From NCBI GenBank assembly GCA_032622095.1, contig CP136066.1, forward strand, positions 46,722,911 to 46,786,910: a DNA stretch of 64,000 nt, in the 5' to 3' direction. The translations under genes and the position numbers were made by a program. Origin of the DNA: Siphonodentalium dalli. Taxonomy: Eukaryota; Mollusca; Scaphopoda; Gadilida; Siphonodentaliidae. The notes beneath the pieces are model-generated. The model searched no databases. It saw nothing but the letters and a program-made list of their open reading frames with translations, and had not been told where the DNA came from. Of this stretch, positions 1 through 11,751 are shown piece by piece (position 1 is the stretch's first letter; each line of letters starts with the position of its first letter).

Positions 1-1
1 A

Positions 2-1345
2 CCAGATGCATGCCATACAATCAAAGACGTTGTACAAAATATTTTCAACCTTATTATAGGACGTAAAGTTAACATAGACAAACTAGTGGCCACAGAGAAA
101 ACTTTCGGCAGATTCGTGGATATTCGGGAAATGAATGAAACCGTACCAGTTATGACAGAATCGACAACTAATTCGAAGAAAAGAAAAAGAACAAATGATG
201 TATCGGACTCGACAAATAGGGTACCATATTTGTTGACAAAAGAGGAACTCCATATTGCAGATAAAAGGGCAGAATCAATTCGTCCACCATTGGGATTTGG
301 CACCAAATCTGCTAGATTTTTCTCCAAGTCGAACGCTCTGAAATCCCATGACTGGAAACAATTGGCATCGCAAGGTATACTGAAGTACTGCCTGCGATCG
401 ATGTTGGGCGACGAACAGCGGAACACACTGTTCATGCTTTTTGATTGTCTAGAGCAGCTTTGTGGCGAAAGTATTATATATGACAACCTGCAGCAATTGG
501 ATGACCACTTAAATTCAGCACTGGCGTGTTTGGAAAGAGATTTCCCAGTTTATCTGCAGAATATCACAACTCATCTTTTACACCATCTGGTCGATGGGAT
601 GAGGAGGTACGGTCCAGTATATTCCACTTGGATGTATGTGTATGAACGTTTTAATTCTTGGATCTGTAAGCGTTGTTTGAATATGCGACACCCCGAGGCA
701 ACTGCAATGGAAACATATATAATATATGATTGGTGTCAGTTCATGAAATCGACAGGCAGAGTACCTAATATTATGGAAACATGTGATAGGCAAGTTATGT
801 GTGCCAATGAACCTGATGAAGAAAACAATACGTACAGAGAATGTAGGAAGGCGAAACACCAAAGTGGCGTTTCGACAAAACAACGTTCATATGTGGGAAA
901 AGTAATTGGACACACATGTGAGAGTTGTACTTATGAGGTACGCTCAGCTCACACACACGACAATCACCAGACAGGTCGGAGAATTGTTTATGGGAGTGCG
1001 GTCAGGGAAAGGAGTAATTCCAAGACAATATCATCTATCGTATATATACTAAATGACAGAGGACCTACTCACGCAAAAACGCACTTAGGTAAATACGTAC
1101 AGTTTGGACGAATACAATACTTCTGTCGAGTCAAGTGTGACAATCTCAGTGTAACACATGATCTTGCGAAAGTGCATTGGTATTCTGAACCGACAATAGA
1201 GCCGGAGGCATGCATGTGGTTTTGTAAGTCAGCCATTCAGCGCAAGTCATTTGTGTTAACACAAAAACTATCGGCGCCTTTGCTAACTGCACTCGATGGT
1301 GATAGTATATGGATTATCAACAGTAGACTATTAAAATCACAGTGA
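2..1345 (+). CDS. CACTA/EnSpm-type transposase (TNP2-like), C-terminal part with DUF4218
   Basis: The frame is open from base 2 to the stop at 1343-1345, so the gene enters from the left edge and its true start is outside the window. Counting from the GTG at 86, residues about 118-215 match the DUF4218 region that follows the catalytic domain in plant and invertebrate CACTA (Transposase_21/TNP2) proteins: FPVYLQNITTHLLHHLVDG, then GPVYSTWMYVYERF and a RHPEATAMETY block. Residues near 335-370 (FGRIQYFCRVK, then LAKVHWYSE) resemble the DUF4216-like tail of the same proteins. A basic patch KKRKR lies near residue 31. The catalytic DDE part is not in the window. The visible stretch has no internal stop, so the element may be fairly young. 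The family call is firm; activity cannot be judged. Confidence 0.8.
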   Translation, partial: PDACHTIKDVVQNIFNLIIGRKVNIDKLVATEKTFGRFVDIREMNETVPVMTESTTNSKKRKRTNDVSDSTNRVPYLLTKEELHIADKRAESIRPPLGFGTKSARFFSKSNALKSHDWKQLASQGILKYCLRSMLGDEQRNTLFMLFDCLEQLCGESIIYDNLQQLDDHLNSALACLERDFPVYLQNITTHLLHHLVDGMRRYGPVYSTWMYVYERFNSWICKRCLNMRHPEATAMETYIIYDWCQFMKSTGRVPNIMETCDRQVMCANEPDEENNTYRECRKAKHQSGVSTKQRSYVGKVIGHTCESCTYEVRSAHTHDNHQTGRRIVYGSAVRERSNSKTISSIVYILNDRGPTHAKTHLGKYVQFGRIQYFCRVKCDNLSVTHDLAKVHWYSEPTIEPEACMWFCKSAIQRKSFVLTQKLSAPLLTALDGDSIWIINSRLLKSQ

Positions 1346-2337
1346 GCTGTACTCATACCGCTTGGTCTGTTGATCGAGGACTGTCCGTTCGTGAGTCCGT
1401 TCGAATGTTCTAAAATATTATCTGAACTATTCAACCAGTTCGGTTCATATTGGGTGGTCTTCTTTGCCGAAATAGTAATATGTGTTCCAACCGCCACAAA
1501 CAAAAATAATATTAAAATGTGTTTAGGCCAAAAAAAAACATAGCTGTTAATGTTCTTTAAGTTATAAATTATATTACCGGACAGCCAGGTCGTGCACGCA
1601 GAGGAATTGTAATTGTGCGCATGTGCACATGAATCTGAATGCTAGTTTAATATGTAGAAATGTATTTTAGCTACTCATCTACTAGTATGTACAATATTGC
1701 CCAAACACTGACCTCTTAAGTAGATTCATTGAAAATTCATGGCAGCAAGGCCAAAAAAAAACATGGCTGTTTCCGATTTCATGAGCAAAAAAATCCAGGT
1801 AGGGAAATGTTTTTTTTTTGGCAATTTGTTTTTTTTTTCAAAATCCTTCTATAATGCACCATATTCTAAAAAAACAAGATAAAAGTTGGTATTCTCAATA
1901 CCTTTGTATCCAGTTGCTGAAGTTTCTGACAGAAAACTAGTTTTATATCTGACAATATACCCAGAATATGAAGTTTGGAGTGATCTGAGTTCCAAGAAGG
2001 GACACAAAAATGCTATCTCCCGTGGCTCATGGCACCATGTCACAATGTTGCGCAATACTGTACATGACAACATTGATACTATCGGCATTGCTAGCAAAAG
2101 TCTAGACAACTTCTATGCCATCGTGTTGACATCTCATTTTCACCTGGCCGTGCGACTCTCAGAACAGAACAGATTTATTCCTGAATATTTGGATTCATCT
2201 GCATCCACAAATACATGTAATCATGTATCTTAATAGAAGTAAATTCTTTTTGAAAATTCAATATAAAATAATTGCTGCTGAATGTAAACATAGTATATAC
2301 TATATTTATATATATATATATAATAGAATATCCTTAT
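1346..2337. other. Transposon 3' flank, no gene; small A/T-tract foldback
   Basis: No coding sequence is recognised. GGCCAAAAAAAAACAT at 1749-1764 is repeated in inverted form at 1807-1822, making a 16-bp-arm hairpin. A related block (A-tract, tccaggt, then a T-tract before ggcc) recurs at about 2742-2832, which suggests a small dispersed repeat. An open frame at 1886-2233 has no recognisable domain and is not called. A clear CACTA-type terminus was not found here by eye. Confidence 0.4.
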
Positions 2338-2458
2338 AGTTTGATGAGAAACAAGGTTTATTTTCGCGTGTTGATTCAGCAAATGGGGGACCGAGCTTTA
2401 GCGATGTTCCCCATTTGCTGAATCATACGAGGAAATATACCTTGTATCTTGTCAAACT
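2338..2458. repeat. 121-bp foldback (palindromic MITE-like hairpin)
   Basis: Arms 2338-2390 and about 2407-2458 are inverted copies with roughly 80 percent matching by eye and a spacer of about 16 bp. The arms end in AGTTTGA / TCAAACT. It could be a tiny foldback transposon or a hairpin-forming transcript. No TSD is obvious. Confidence 0.7.
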
Positions 2459-3379
2459 GTATTGTTTTTATCGATCGCCAAAGTTTAAAAGTCGTTAACA
2501 TCTATTAAATTTGTTTAAATGGGATAAGAAATTAATGGGGAATTTCTTCAGGAAACAATTAAATCGATTGCAAGATTTTTGGTTGTACATGTAGTTCTGA
2601 GAGCGTGACTTGATTATACTAGCTGGAGTGTCCGTTCTTGCTTTATTCTAGCACGTGCTAAAATAAAGCCATGGTTTATTTTCCAGCCTTTATCTTTATA
2701 GTAGATGACAAAGCTGATGGACAAAAAGTGTCAATTTTACATGCATAAAAAAAAAAAAAAAAAATCCAGGTCGGCCCAATTTCGGCAGGTAGGTCGGGAA
2801 ACCGGAAACACAGATGTTTTTTTTTTGGCCGTAGTATTGTTCATATTTCACCATATTAAAAGCATCGAGTAAATAGCACGCTATCGTGAAGAATGAAGAT
2901 CTACTAGGTTTTACCCAAACGAGAGCCTGATTGTGTTGATACAGAGTGCGTAAAGAGAGCATAATTATATTGGTTAATCACATACAAATGATATACACAC
3001 TCTTTATTATTTCCATATAAGGAATGCAGTAACAAATAACGCTATTTGTGTTTACCATCAAGATCTAAACAAAAGCCAGGAACTGTAAAGCCGAAGACAC
3101 ATACATGCGTTTATGTGTCTTCGGCTTAACGGTTGGTTCGTATGTTGACAATTCAAATGTTTATTGGTACCAATCCAATGTGGGATCACAACCAAGAATA
3201 GAGCAAAATTAAACAAACAATACAACAAATATCAATAACATATTATATATTATTTCGATTATTAATTCAATCAGATTATCAGAAGCCGTAAAAAGCAAGC
3301 ACTCTGGATAGTGGAACACTTGGATGACTGTACCGTACTTATTTGGAGGTTATGGTCAAATATTAGATGTATGTCATGG
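2459..3379. other. Intergenic; dispersed repeat and a perfect 16-bp hairpin
   Basis: There is no gene. The block at about 2900-3070 (gagcctgattgtgtt, tggttaatcacata, ctctttattatttcc, tttaccatca) is a diverged copy of the block at about 30965-31115. At 3088-3103 and 3112-3127 a perfect 16-bp inverted repeat (AAGCCGAAGACACATA) flanks an 8-base loop. Confidence 0.5.
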
Positions 3380-4200
3380 TTGGGGAGGCCGGGGCTAGTT
3401 GGAACACGGGGCTAGTTGGAACGCGGGAGATAACTCGATTTAATAATTTATATATACTATTTTGCACCATAAAATAAAATAAATGGCTGAATACGGATAT
3501 TTGAACAACACAGACTGGAAATTTCTGTTTTTCGTATAAAAAAGTAAAATTCGTTGATTTGACGGACATTTTTCAAAATTGTTTTTTTTTATCCAAATCT
3601 ATATCACATCTTCTTGATCATCCCCTACAATAAGAATTGGAAACAGATCGCCCATGGTTTCGGAGAAACGAAGCCTGTTTTCAAGCAACCCCCTCCGGGG
3701 CAAATTGGAACACCCCATTCGTTCCTGTAGTAGCGTCACCAACAACATGACGTTATGGCGCACCTACTGATTTTTATATGGTGTGGGTTGCATTTATGGT
3801 GTTTACCTCATTTCGGCTATACACATACTGCCGTCGTCGGAAATTTCTTTGGAATCATAAATTTAAATAATTGTGTGTGACAACGTATCAGATAAATAAA
3901 TTGTTGTTTTACAGTGTGCTCTGTCAAGAAAAGGTGTTGAAGTCTGGTGTTCCAACTAGCCCCGTCGGGTGTCTCAACTAGCCCCGGGGCGGGGCTAGTT
4001 CGAACACCAGCGAGGCCAAATTTCAAGGCCGCCTATTTTTAAAAAGAAGCTTTTTCACATGAAAATGTTGCATGTTTTATGTGTAACAGGTAATACATGT
4101 TGTATGAAGTGCAATTTTCCGAATATGTAACATCAGATTGAGAAATAAATGTATGGTTAGATTTTCCGAAAATTGTTCCAACTAGCCCCGGTCCCCCTAA
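3380..4200. mobile_element. 821-bp non-autonomous TIR element with GTCATGG duplication
   Basis: The left end (about 3380-3406) and right end (about 4174-4200) are inverted copies containing CCGGGGCTAGTTGGAACA. Direct repeats GTCATGG at 3373-3379 and 4201-4207 bracket the element and fit a 7-bp TSD, or 8 bp with one mismatch. The word ggggctagttggaac and its reverse complement recur inside, for example near 3403-3421 and 3950-4010, so the element carries several sub-terminal copies of its own end motif. No coding capacity is seen. The superfamily is not certain; hAT is possible. Confidence 0.7.
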
Positions 4201-4207
4201 GTCATGG

Positions 4208-4910
4208 AGTTACGTTTAGAGTACATCATATGTATGTAGAATGCGCATTTTATTTATTTAATTCTTTCCTCGGGGTGGGGGTGCTCAATACAGCTTATTT
4301 AAATATTTGCGATATTTCCGATTGGTCTGACAACAAAGTCTGTATATATTTCAATATTGTTTCTGTTTATGGCAAGATTCAGATTTTTTCACTGGAAGTC
4401 GGTATGTGAATTAGGGGTAGGGTTTAACTTTAAGGTCAGATAAATATTGTCAATATTTCCTTTAAATTTGCTAAAACTACCAGACGGATTTGCAGGTTTC
4501 TCGGGTCGCCGGGGTTCAGATTTTTTCATTAGAGGCCGATCCGTTAATTTAGGTTATAACACTATGCTGTTAACAGTAACTGTTTCTAAAAGAAATAAAA
4601 ATAACTACTGGCCCGGATTTTACTCATATTTGCTTTTAATGTTTCTTGGATGACTAGCGAATAATATTTGTTAATTATGGATCGGTCAGTTAATTAGGAG
4701 CCAGTGGTAAAGGTCATATGACTCAAGTACTAGTATGTCAATATTTAAGAAAAAAAAATTATCTTCAAAAATCACTGGATTGTGTGAAATAAGATAAGTT
4801 TATTAGTGGCCGATCGTTAATTAAAGGACATATGGGGGCCCAGGTAAGCAATAATTAAATATTTTCCGAACAAACAACATCTCCAAAAACTAACAGACTG
4901 ATTTGGTTCA
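4208..4910. repeat. Degenerate tandem repeat, unit about 130-150 bp
   Basis: Related sentences recur about every 130-150 bp: ttcagattttttcact then gtcggtatgtgaattaggg (about 4378-4418), ttcagattttttcatt then ccgatccgttaatttagg (about 4515-4553), gatcggtcagttaattagg (about 4681), ccgatcgttaattaaagg (about 4809). There is no gene. Confidence 0.5.
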
Positions 4911-6995
4911 AATTACTGGACTGATTCGAATGTGGATGTAACTATAGTGACCAGCAGGTTCCAGGTCACCATAATTATGTGTGAAGGCGACATTTATCAT
5001 ATATTTTCCAAATATCATTTTATTGCTATTTTGTGTTTTGCACGCCTCATTATTTCATATCCATTCATTATACTCATGTACAGTGTTGATGCGTACTATT
5101 TTATAATGGGGGCCCAGTACGTAAATCAAGGTGTCCTACATGTCACAGTTCTTGTCTTCAGTAAATTACATAGATGGAATATCCTATTTGGGATCCGGTC
5201 TGTTGCCCAAAATGGCTGCGTTTTGGCCGTCTTGTTCATTGTCACATTCAGACCTTTTTGCAGTGATACACATACAACATAATCCATTCACAATATTCAA
5301 ATTGCAAGAAAATTAAACACCAACTTGAGCGATTCAGTGTCATTGAAACTTTAATTTCACTTCCGCGTGTTTACTGTTCCAATTTTCAAAGCTTTCTAAG
5401 AGCCATACAATACTATACGATTATACAATAATTCCATTCTCCAAATTTGGATAAAACAGATAGATAATCAAATTGTGATCATACAACGTCGTGTACAGTA
5501 TGCTGCTCGTCTCGTCCAATATGAATTTCCGCAACAATGTGGACGGGTACAAGAACACACATACTGTACACCAACATTGTATAATGATATTTCTATTATC
5601 CATTTGCATGTTTATCAAAATTTGGGAAATAACATTATTGTATATACTGTATGGTTCTCATGAAGCTTTGATAATTGGAAGAGTAAACGCAAAAAATAGA
5701 AAAAAACTCAATGCGAAGAATTCCTTTGTAGCGTTATCCGAAGTTCCCACAATTTTTAGAAAGTCACATTGGTCTTCAGTGAGTCCTATGCGACTTTCAT
5801 GAGTCTACCAGAGTCTACTATAGCTATGACTTTTTCAGGATTATCATGTGACGTGAGAGGAATGATATAGACAATATTATGATTGTTTTCGTTAAATCAT
5901 CTGCGGAGAGATTGGACACATAATCACATGTAATATCTGAATATAGGATGTTTTCTTATTCACATGCTCGTGTATAGGGTATGTAATAATTGTCATTAAT
6001 AACCATCGATCATGGTGCGTCGAACTAGAGCCGCTCTGTATAGCCGTGAGGACACTACATTTTTTGGTAGTTTTCTCGGGTCCTCCATTGATATTTTTAA
6101 CTGATATTTATAATATATGTCGTGTTCGGCTTATTCCCACGACAGGGATGCTACGCATGTTATGACCTCTCCTACTCGTGGCGTGAGATCATCAGTATAT
6201 AACAATCAATTGATTACATGCGAGTGTGCGTCCAAACTCAGTCTAGTATACCATGTTCAAAAATGAGAAATTATGTTATGTCTTACAATCCTACAATAAT
6301 CAGTCCAATACATTATAAACAATACAGTCTTACAATAATCTTACAATCCTATACATTATGTATCACCATAATTATGTGTGAAGGGCGATATTTGTCATAT
6401 ATATTCCAAATATCATTATATTACCATTTTGTTTACTGCATGCCTCATCATATCATATATATTAATTATACTCATGTACAGTTTTGATGCGTACTGTTGT
6501 ATGCTTAATATAAAGTTATTATACACATTTTTGTACAGTATGTATTTTTCTTATACGATTCCAGGTTGTGTTGAAAAGTCACATTGGACTAAATGCGCAG
6601 CATCGAGTCAAATATGACATTTCACAACGATATGGACAAGTAAAAGAAAAACTCATACTGTGCACAACATTGTATAATTACAGTTGCTTTTGCATGCCTT
6701 TCCAAATTTGGGGAATAAAATCATTGTCTAATTGTATGTGTTGTATGATCCTCAGAAAGCTTTGAACACTCGAACAATAAACACGGCAGTGGAAAAACTC
6801 AATGCGAAAAAATAGTTTGTGTCGTCACCTGGAGTCCGGACACAAAACAAGTCATATTGGACTCGAACTGCAGTAATACAGAGCGGTACTAAAAATATGG
6901 GATTGGGATCTCATGATTTCAAACAAGGATACCGGTGAAATTCTACCAAGAACAAATCGGTGTTCCAACTGTAACTTGTATTTCCCCGAAACTGC
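4911..6995. repeat. Tandem duplication, unit 1 (about 2.1 kb)
   Basis: It begins with actgattcgaatgtggatgtaac / gtgaccagcaggttcc and ends near the aaactgctgtactg at 6990. Long stretches match the segment from about 6996 to 10095: for example 5103-5580 matches 7047-7530, and 6050-6220 matches 7730-7890. Within unit 1 one module occurs twice (about 4965-5100 and 6362-6500: cataattatgtgtgaagg, ccaaatatcatt, actcatgtacag, gatgcgtact). Part of it (caaaatggctgc... ggccgtc) is related to the repeats at 16.2-16.9 kb. Open frames inside are short and shared only as repeat sequence. Confidence 0.65.
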
Positions 6996-8132
6996 TGTAC
7001 TGATTTGTGGATGTAACACTAGTGACCAGCAGGTTCCCGATTTGATAATGGGGGCCCATTACGTAAATCAAGGTGGCCTACATGTCACAGTTCTTGTCTT
7101 CAGTAAATTACATATATAGATGGAATATTCTATTTGGGATCCGGTCTGTTTCCAAAAATGGCTGCTTTTTGGCCGTCTTGTTCATTGTCGCATTCAAACC
7201 TTTTTGCGGTGATAAACATACAACATAATCCATTCACAATATTCAAATTGCAAGAAAATAAAACACCAAGTTGAGCGATTCAGTGTCATTGAAACTTTAG
7301 TTTCACTTCCGCGTGTTTACTGTTCCAATTTTCAAAGCTTTCTAAGATCCATACAATATTATACGATTATACAATAATTCCATTCTCCAAATTTGGATAA
7401 AGCAGATAGATAATCAAATTGTGATCATACAACGTCGTGTACAGTCTGCTGCTCGTCTCGTCCAATATGAATGTCCACAACGTGGACGAGTACAAGAACA
7501 CACATACTGTTAACCAACATTGTATTATTAAACATCTGCATGTTTATCCACATTTGGGGAATAACATTATTGTATGTATTGTATGGTTCTCATGAATCTT
7601 TGAGAATTGGAAGAGTAAACACAAACAAATAAAATAAATAAACTCAATGCGAAGAATTCCTTTGTTATTGTAGCGTTGCCCGAAGTTCCGACAATTTTTA
7701 GAAAAGTCAACCTGATGAGATCCGCTGTGTATAGCCGTGATGCCACTTCAAATTGTGGTAGTTTTCTAGGGTCCTCCATTGATATGTATACCTGATACAT
7801 GTATGTAGGTCGTGTTCGGCTTATTCCCACGACAGGGATGCTACGCATGTTATGACCTCGCCTACTCGTGGCGTGAGATCATCGGTATCCATAGCATTAA
7901 TTGATTACACGCGAGTGTGCGTCCAAACTAATCTAGTTACAATGTTCAAAAATGAGAAATTATGTTATAATGTCTTACAATCTTACAATAATAACTCCAA
8001 ATACATTATAAACAATACAGTCTTACAATAATCTTACAATCCTATACATTGTGTATCATCACATGTGTGAAGGGCGACATTTGTCATATATATATTCCAA
8101 ATATCATTTTATTGCCATTTTGTGTATTGCAT

Positions 8133-9734
8133 TAGGGGGTATTCAAATTTTCCGATACATCAGGGTGAAATATTTTTCCGGCTCTTGGGTACCCACCACC
8201 CCCTATACGAAGGAAAACAGTTTTTTCTTCAATTTCATCTGGGGAACCCACCACCAAATGGCCTCCAAATCTGACAACGGTTATCCTACACAATTTAACC
8301 GTTAATAAGCAATACAAATATTACCCTCTTTGCATTTCTGGTTCCATTAGTCCATTTTAAATTGTAAAACCGTTCTGAAATTCAGCTTAAAGCCACATGA
8401 ACAATTAACACAGACATCTCCATGCACTGATAGGGGAATAGTATAGGCCATATACGTAACAATGTCCAGTGTGTGATTTTGTTGGACTAAACGTTTGGAT
8501 ATAGTTACTAGAGAATGAAGCATTCGGGTCCAACTTGCACATCCAAAATGGTAGACATTGAGATGAAGCGCATAATGCCATCAAGTGCAACATTGCTTCT
8601 TCTTTCGGAAATCCAAATGAAACGTTCCTTAAGGGGGCGCCCCATGGGTCAATTTTCCAAAAATCTCTCTTTTTAGAATGCAAGTGAACAAGATTTCATT
8701 CAGTTTTGCATTTCCACTACATTCTATGAAACATATAGTTTTAACAGAAGAAATTAAAAATATTACAATTATTTTTGCGTGTCGATCTAAAGTTCCAAAA
8801 AATATTTGTCGACAAAAGTCACATATATACAAACCTTATAATACTAACTTGTGCATGCATGTTTTTTGTTTACATGCAGATCAAATTACATTTCTGTAAA
8901 TTTCATGCAAACTGGGTTCCCTGCACACTGCAAACATTGTGCATGCACCAGTTGGTATTATAAGGTTTGTATATATGTGACTTTTGTCGCAAAATATTTT
9001 CTGGAATTTTAGATCGACTCGCGCAAAAATTTGTTGTAAATTTTTTTAATTTCTTCTGTTAAAACTATATGAAATATTTATATCACATTTTGGGGTTAAA
9101 TCTATAGTCTTTATGTTTCATAGCATCTAGTGGAAATGCAAATCTGAATGAAATCTTGTTAATTCACGTTTTAAAAAGATAGATTTTTGAAGAATTTACC
9201 CATGGGGCGCCCTCTTAATTTCATCCATGCAGTCAGTTGTTTAGTCTGAGAATAGATCAGAATGTGTAAAGCTGCACCAAGTGTTGTCTATTTGTTTTCA
9301 TTTGCTAATAGATGTATGTCTATATAGTCTATTTCAAATAAGACTATGTTATAAATATGACTTAAATGAATAACTTTAATTCAATTTATTTTACTTTAAT
9401 TATTGGTCGACACAACTGCCATTTACACCACAAACCAGTAACATAGTACATGACAATGTGATCTGATGGAATATGCGAATTCATGAGTGTCGGTTTGTAA
9501 CCTGGATTGCAGAGTAGTATCATGTCCATATCCAAACTAACTAAACACCCATTCCCCAAATGTGTCTGAGGTGTCCTAAAAATGTTTCTGAACACCTAGT
9601 GCTCCTAATATCTCTAAAAAGTTGTGTATGAGGAAAAAATGTAACCCTTGGAAAAAAGTGACTTTTTTCGGAGTCTGAAGCACCCACCCACCCCGGCCTG
9701 GTGTATGGAAAACATTGAATACCCCCCCCCCCTG
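8133..9734. mobile_element. 1.6-kb non-autonomous DNA transposon, hAT-like, with an empty-site paralogue
   Basis: The ends are inverted: AGGGGGTATTCAA (from about 8134), with similarity continuing about 30 bp, against TTGAATACCCCC running to about 9732. ATTGCAT at 8126-8132 is repeated at 9735-9741, giving a 7-bp TSD (8 bp with one mismatch would fit hAT). The paralogous modules at about 5043 and 6437 read straight through this site, so the unoccupied state is visible. There is no transposase ORF. A second element is nested inside at 8633-9214. Confidence 0.75.
8633..9214. mobile_element. 582-bp MITE with TTAA target duplication and very long inverted arms
   Basis: TTAA at 8629-8632 and 9215-9218 flanks inverted ends GGGGGCGCCCCATGGGT and acccatggggcgccctc. 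The inverted similarity continues through arms of about 230-280 bp (8633-8860 against 8935-9214), including tttgtatatatgtgac and atttccac blocks. TTAA duplication fits the piggyBac or Kolobok superfamilies. There is no coding capacity. Confidence 0.85.
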
Positions 9735-10095
9735 ATTGCATGCCTCATTGTTTCATATACATTAACTTTACTCATGTACAGTTTTGATGCGTACTATTCT
9801 CTGCTAAATATAAAGTTATTATACAATGTTTTGTACAGTATGTATTTTTCTTATACGATTCCAGGTTGTGGTGAAAAGTCATATTGGACGAAACGCAAAT
9901 CGAGTCAAATGTAACGTTTTACCACGACATGCACAAGTAAAAGAAAATCACAAACTGTTCACAAAGTCATATTGGACTCGAACTGCAGTAATACAGAGCG
10001 GCACGGAAATTTATGGGATTGAGATCTAATGATTGATTTCAAACAAGGATACCGGTGAAATCGGTGTTCCAACTGTAACTTGTATTTCACTTATT

Positions 10096-11743
10096 TGAAA
10101 TACCGCTCCACTTTCGAATTCACTGACAAGAAGAAATTGTGGTCCACCCACACAAAACAGTTAAATTTCACAGAAATCACAACGGGATTCCCGCTATTTT
10201 TCTAAGGGTGAATGGATGAGGATGAACTGGAAAGAAGTGCCCGAGAATTGAATAATGTTAAAGAAGTCGAATACAGAGTATGTCTGATTTTGTAAACATA
10301 TGGATACAAGAGGTGGGCAATTAGGCCTAGCTTTTGTCGAACATCTATGTTTTTGATTTAGAACAGCGATTATTATATTTGTTGCAGATATGTAATATGT
10401 TTTTAAATGTTTCATACAGGTATTGTCTTTTTATCAAATCGCTCGGATTAGTAAAAAACTATGATAATGACAAATCGATACAAAATAACGGTATTTTTCT
10501 TAGCATTATCATTTTGGCCTAATTCAGCAGCACCCAACACTGGGAACGCATCATATCGATACATTAGAGCTATAACCCAGTATGTAACATTCCTGAGGAA
10601 ACGCTTGTTTAATACATAGGCGTACGGGCCCTAACATTTTGGGGAGGGGGTGCTCGAATATGAATCTCACAATAATTATGACTAAATATATACCTTCTCG
10701 AGTAGCTAGCGATTCATGTGCTTTAAACACACGCCAAACAAGAATTTCGTTATTAAGTCTCCAACCTTCAAAATTCCAACTGATATATAATATAGTTTCC
10801 ATAACTCTGCAGTCATGGTTCATCTAGTAATTACCACACTTGTTGACATATGTGCATATGCTGATCAATGACCCATGTCCACATCCACTTAAACAACCAC
10901 TGATATCTAATCGTGCTAAAATTGTCTTCTAACTGCACAGTTTACCACTGACCAGTTTCGATATTGGATAATAACTGACCCATGGGATTTACTGGCTTCC
11001 TGTTCGAAACCAAACCATATGTCAATATAATTGATTGCCTTTCATAAACATGGGAATTTCCACAAAGTGTGAAGCTGATATATCATGGTAGATATAATTA
11101 AACTCCATAACCTATGGGATCAGAGCACATTCGGGCAACAAATTTGAAATTTTCTCTCTAAGTTTGATTCAATGTAATTCTACAAGGTCCATACACTTAA
11201 TTTTGTGACAATCGGACTATATAAGGACATGTCGGCATGTATCCGATTTTGCCCGAATTTTCAAGCAGGGCCGAACTTTGGGCCGCTGTACCCCCAGTCC
11301 CCTCACTCCCTGGCCCGTCACAACCACATCCCAGTATAATTATATCTGTATCATAGTGTATCAAATTCAAATTCTGTATTTGTGTCACTTAAGATGCCAT
11401 TACAGACAGTGTTCCAAACTCCACGACAGGTGGCGGTCCTCTAAATCACCACTTAAACTTTTGGTAAGGATAATAAATCGTTTTATGAGTGCCCTATAAA
11501 GATACATCGTGTGTGCATTACGCGTACATGTACATCATTCCTCACTTGAAGTAAATTGCCAACTAATTAGGAGAATGTTTATAGCCAGTTCATGTGACTG
11601 CTGTCGGTAGTGCTCTGGGGAACATATGGTTCCGCCAATATCAGTTACAATAATGCCTGCTGTTTAGCGAGAGCCCGCATTACTCTGTTAATATAAAATT
11701 TCAAAGTCAGTGGGAATTACTGGTATCTCATCTTATTGAATTG
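10096..11743. other. Intergenic, no recognised gene
   Basis: Nothing coding is recognised. At 10615 the end-like word CATAGGCGTACGGGCCC, followed by a G-rich tract, matches the TIRs of the elements at 14558 and 21186, but no partner end with a matching TSD was found. It is probably a truncated or rearranged member of that family. Confidence 0.4.
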
Positions 11744-11751
11744 GGGCAGAT

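Larger units (their letters stand above)
6996..10095. repeat. Tandem duplication, unit 2, interrupted by a 1.6-kb transposon
   Basis: It repeats unit 1 in the same order. The match stops at 8132 and resumes at 9735, and the 1.6 kb between is a transposon insertion. The unit ends like unit 1: gtcatattggactcgaactg, cagtaatacagagcgg, aaacaaggataccggtgaaat, then cggtgttccaactgtaactt (to about 10092). Without the insertion this unit is about 1.5 kb, shorter than unit 1, because unit 1 has a second copy of one module. Confidence 0.65.

Noticed and set aside
1886-2233. 115-codon open frame after the CACTA transposase
   Set aside because: No recognisable similarity, and an overlapping frame is open on the opposite strand.
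11000-11020. tRNA-like B-box words (gttcgaa) here and elsewhere
   Set aside because: No paired A box, acceptor stem or cloverleaf could be drawn around any of them.
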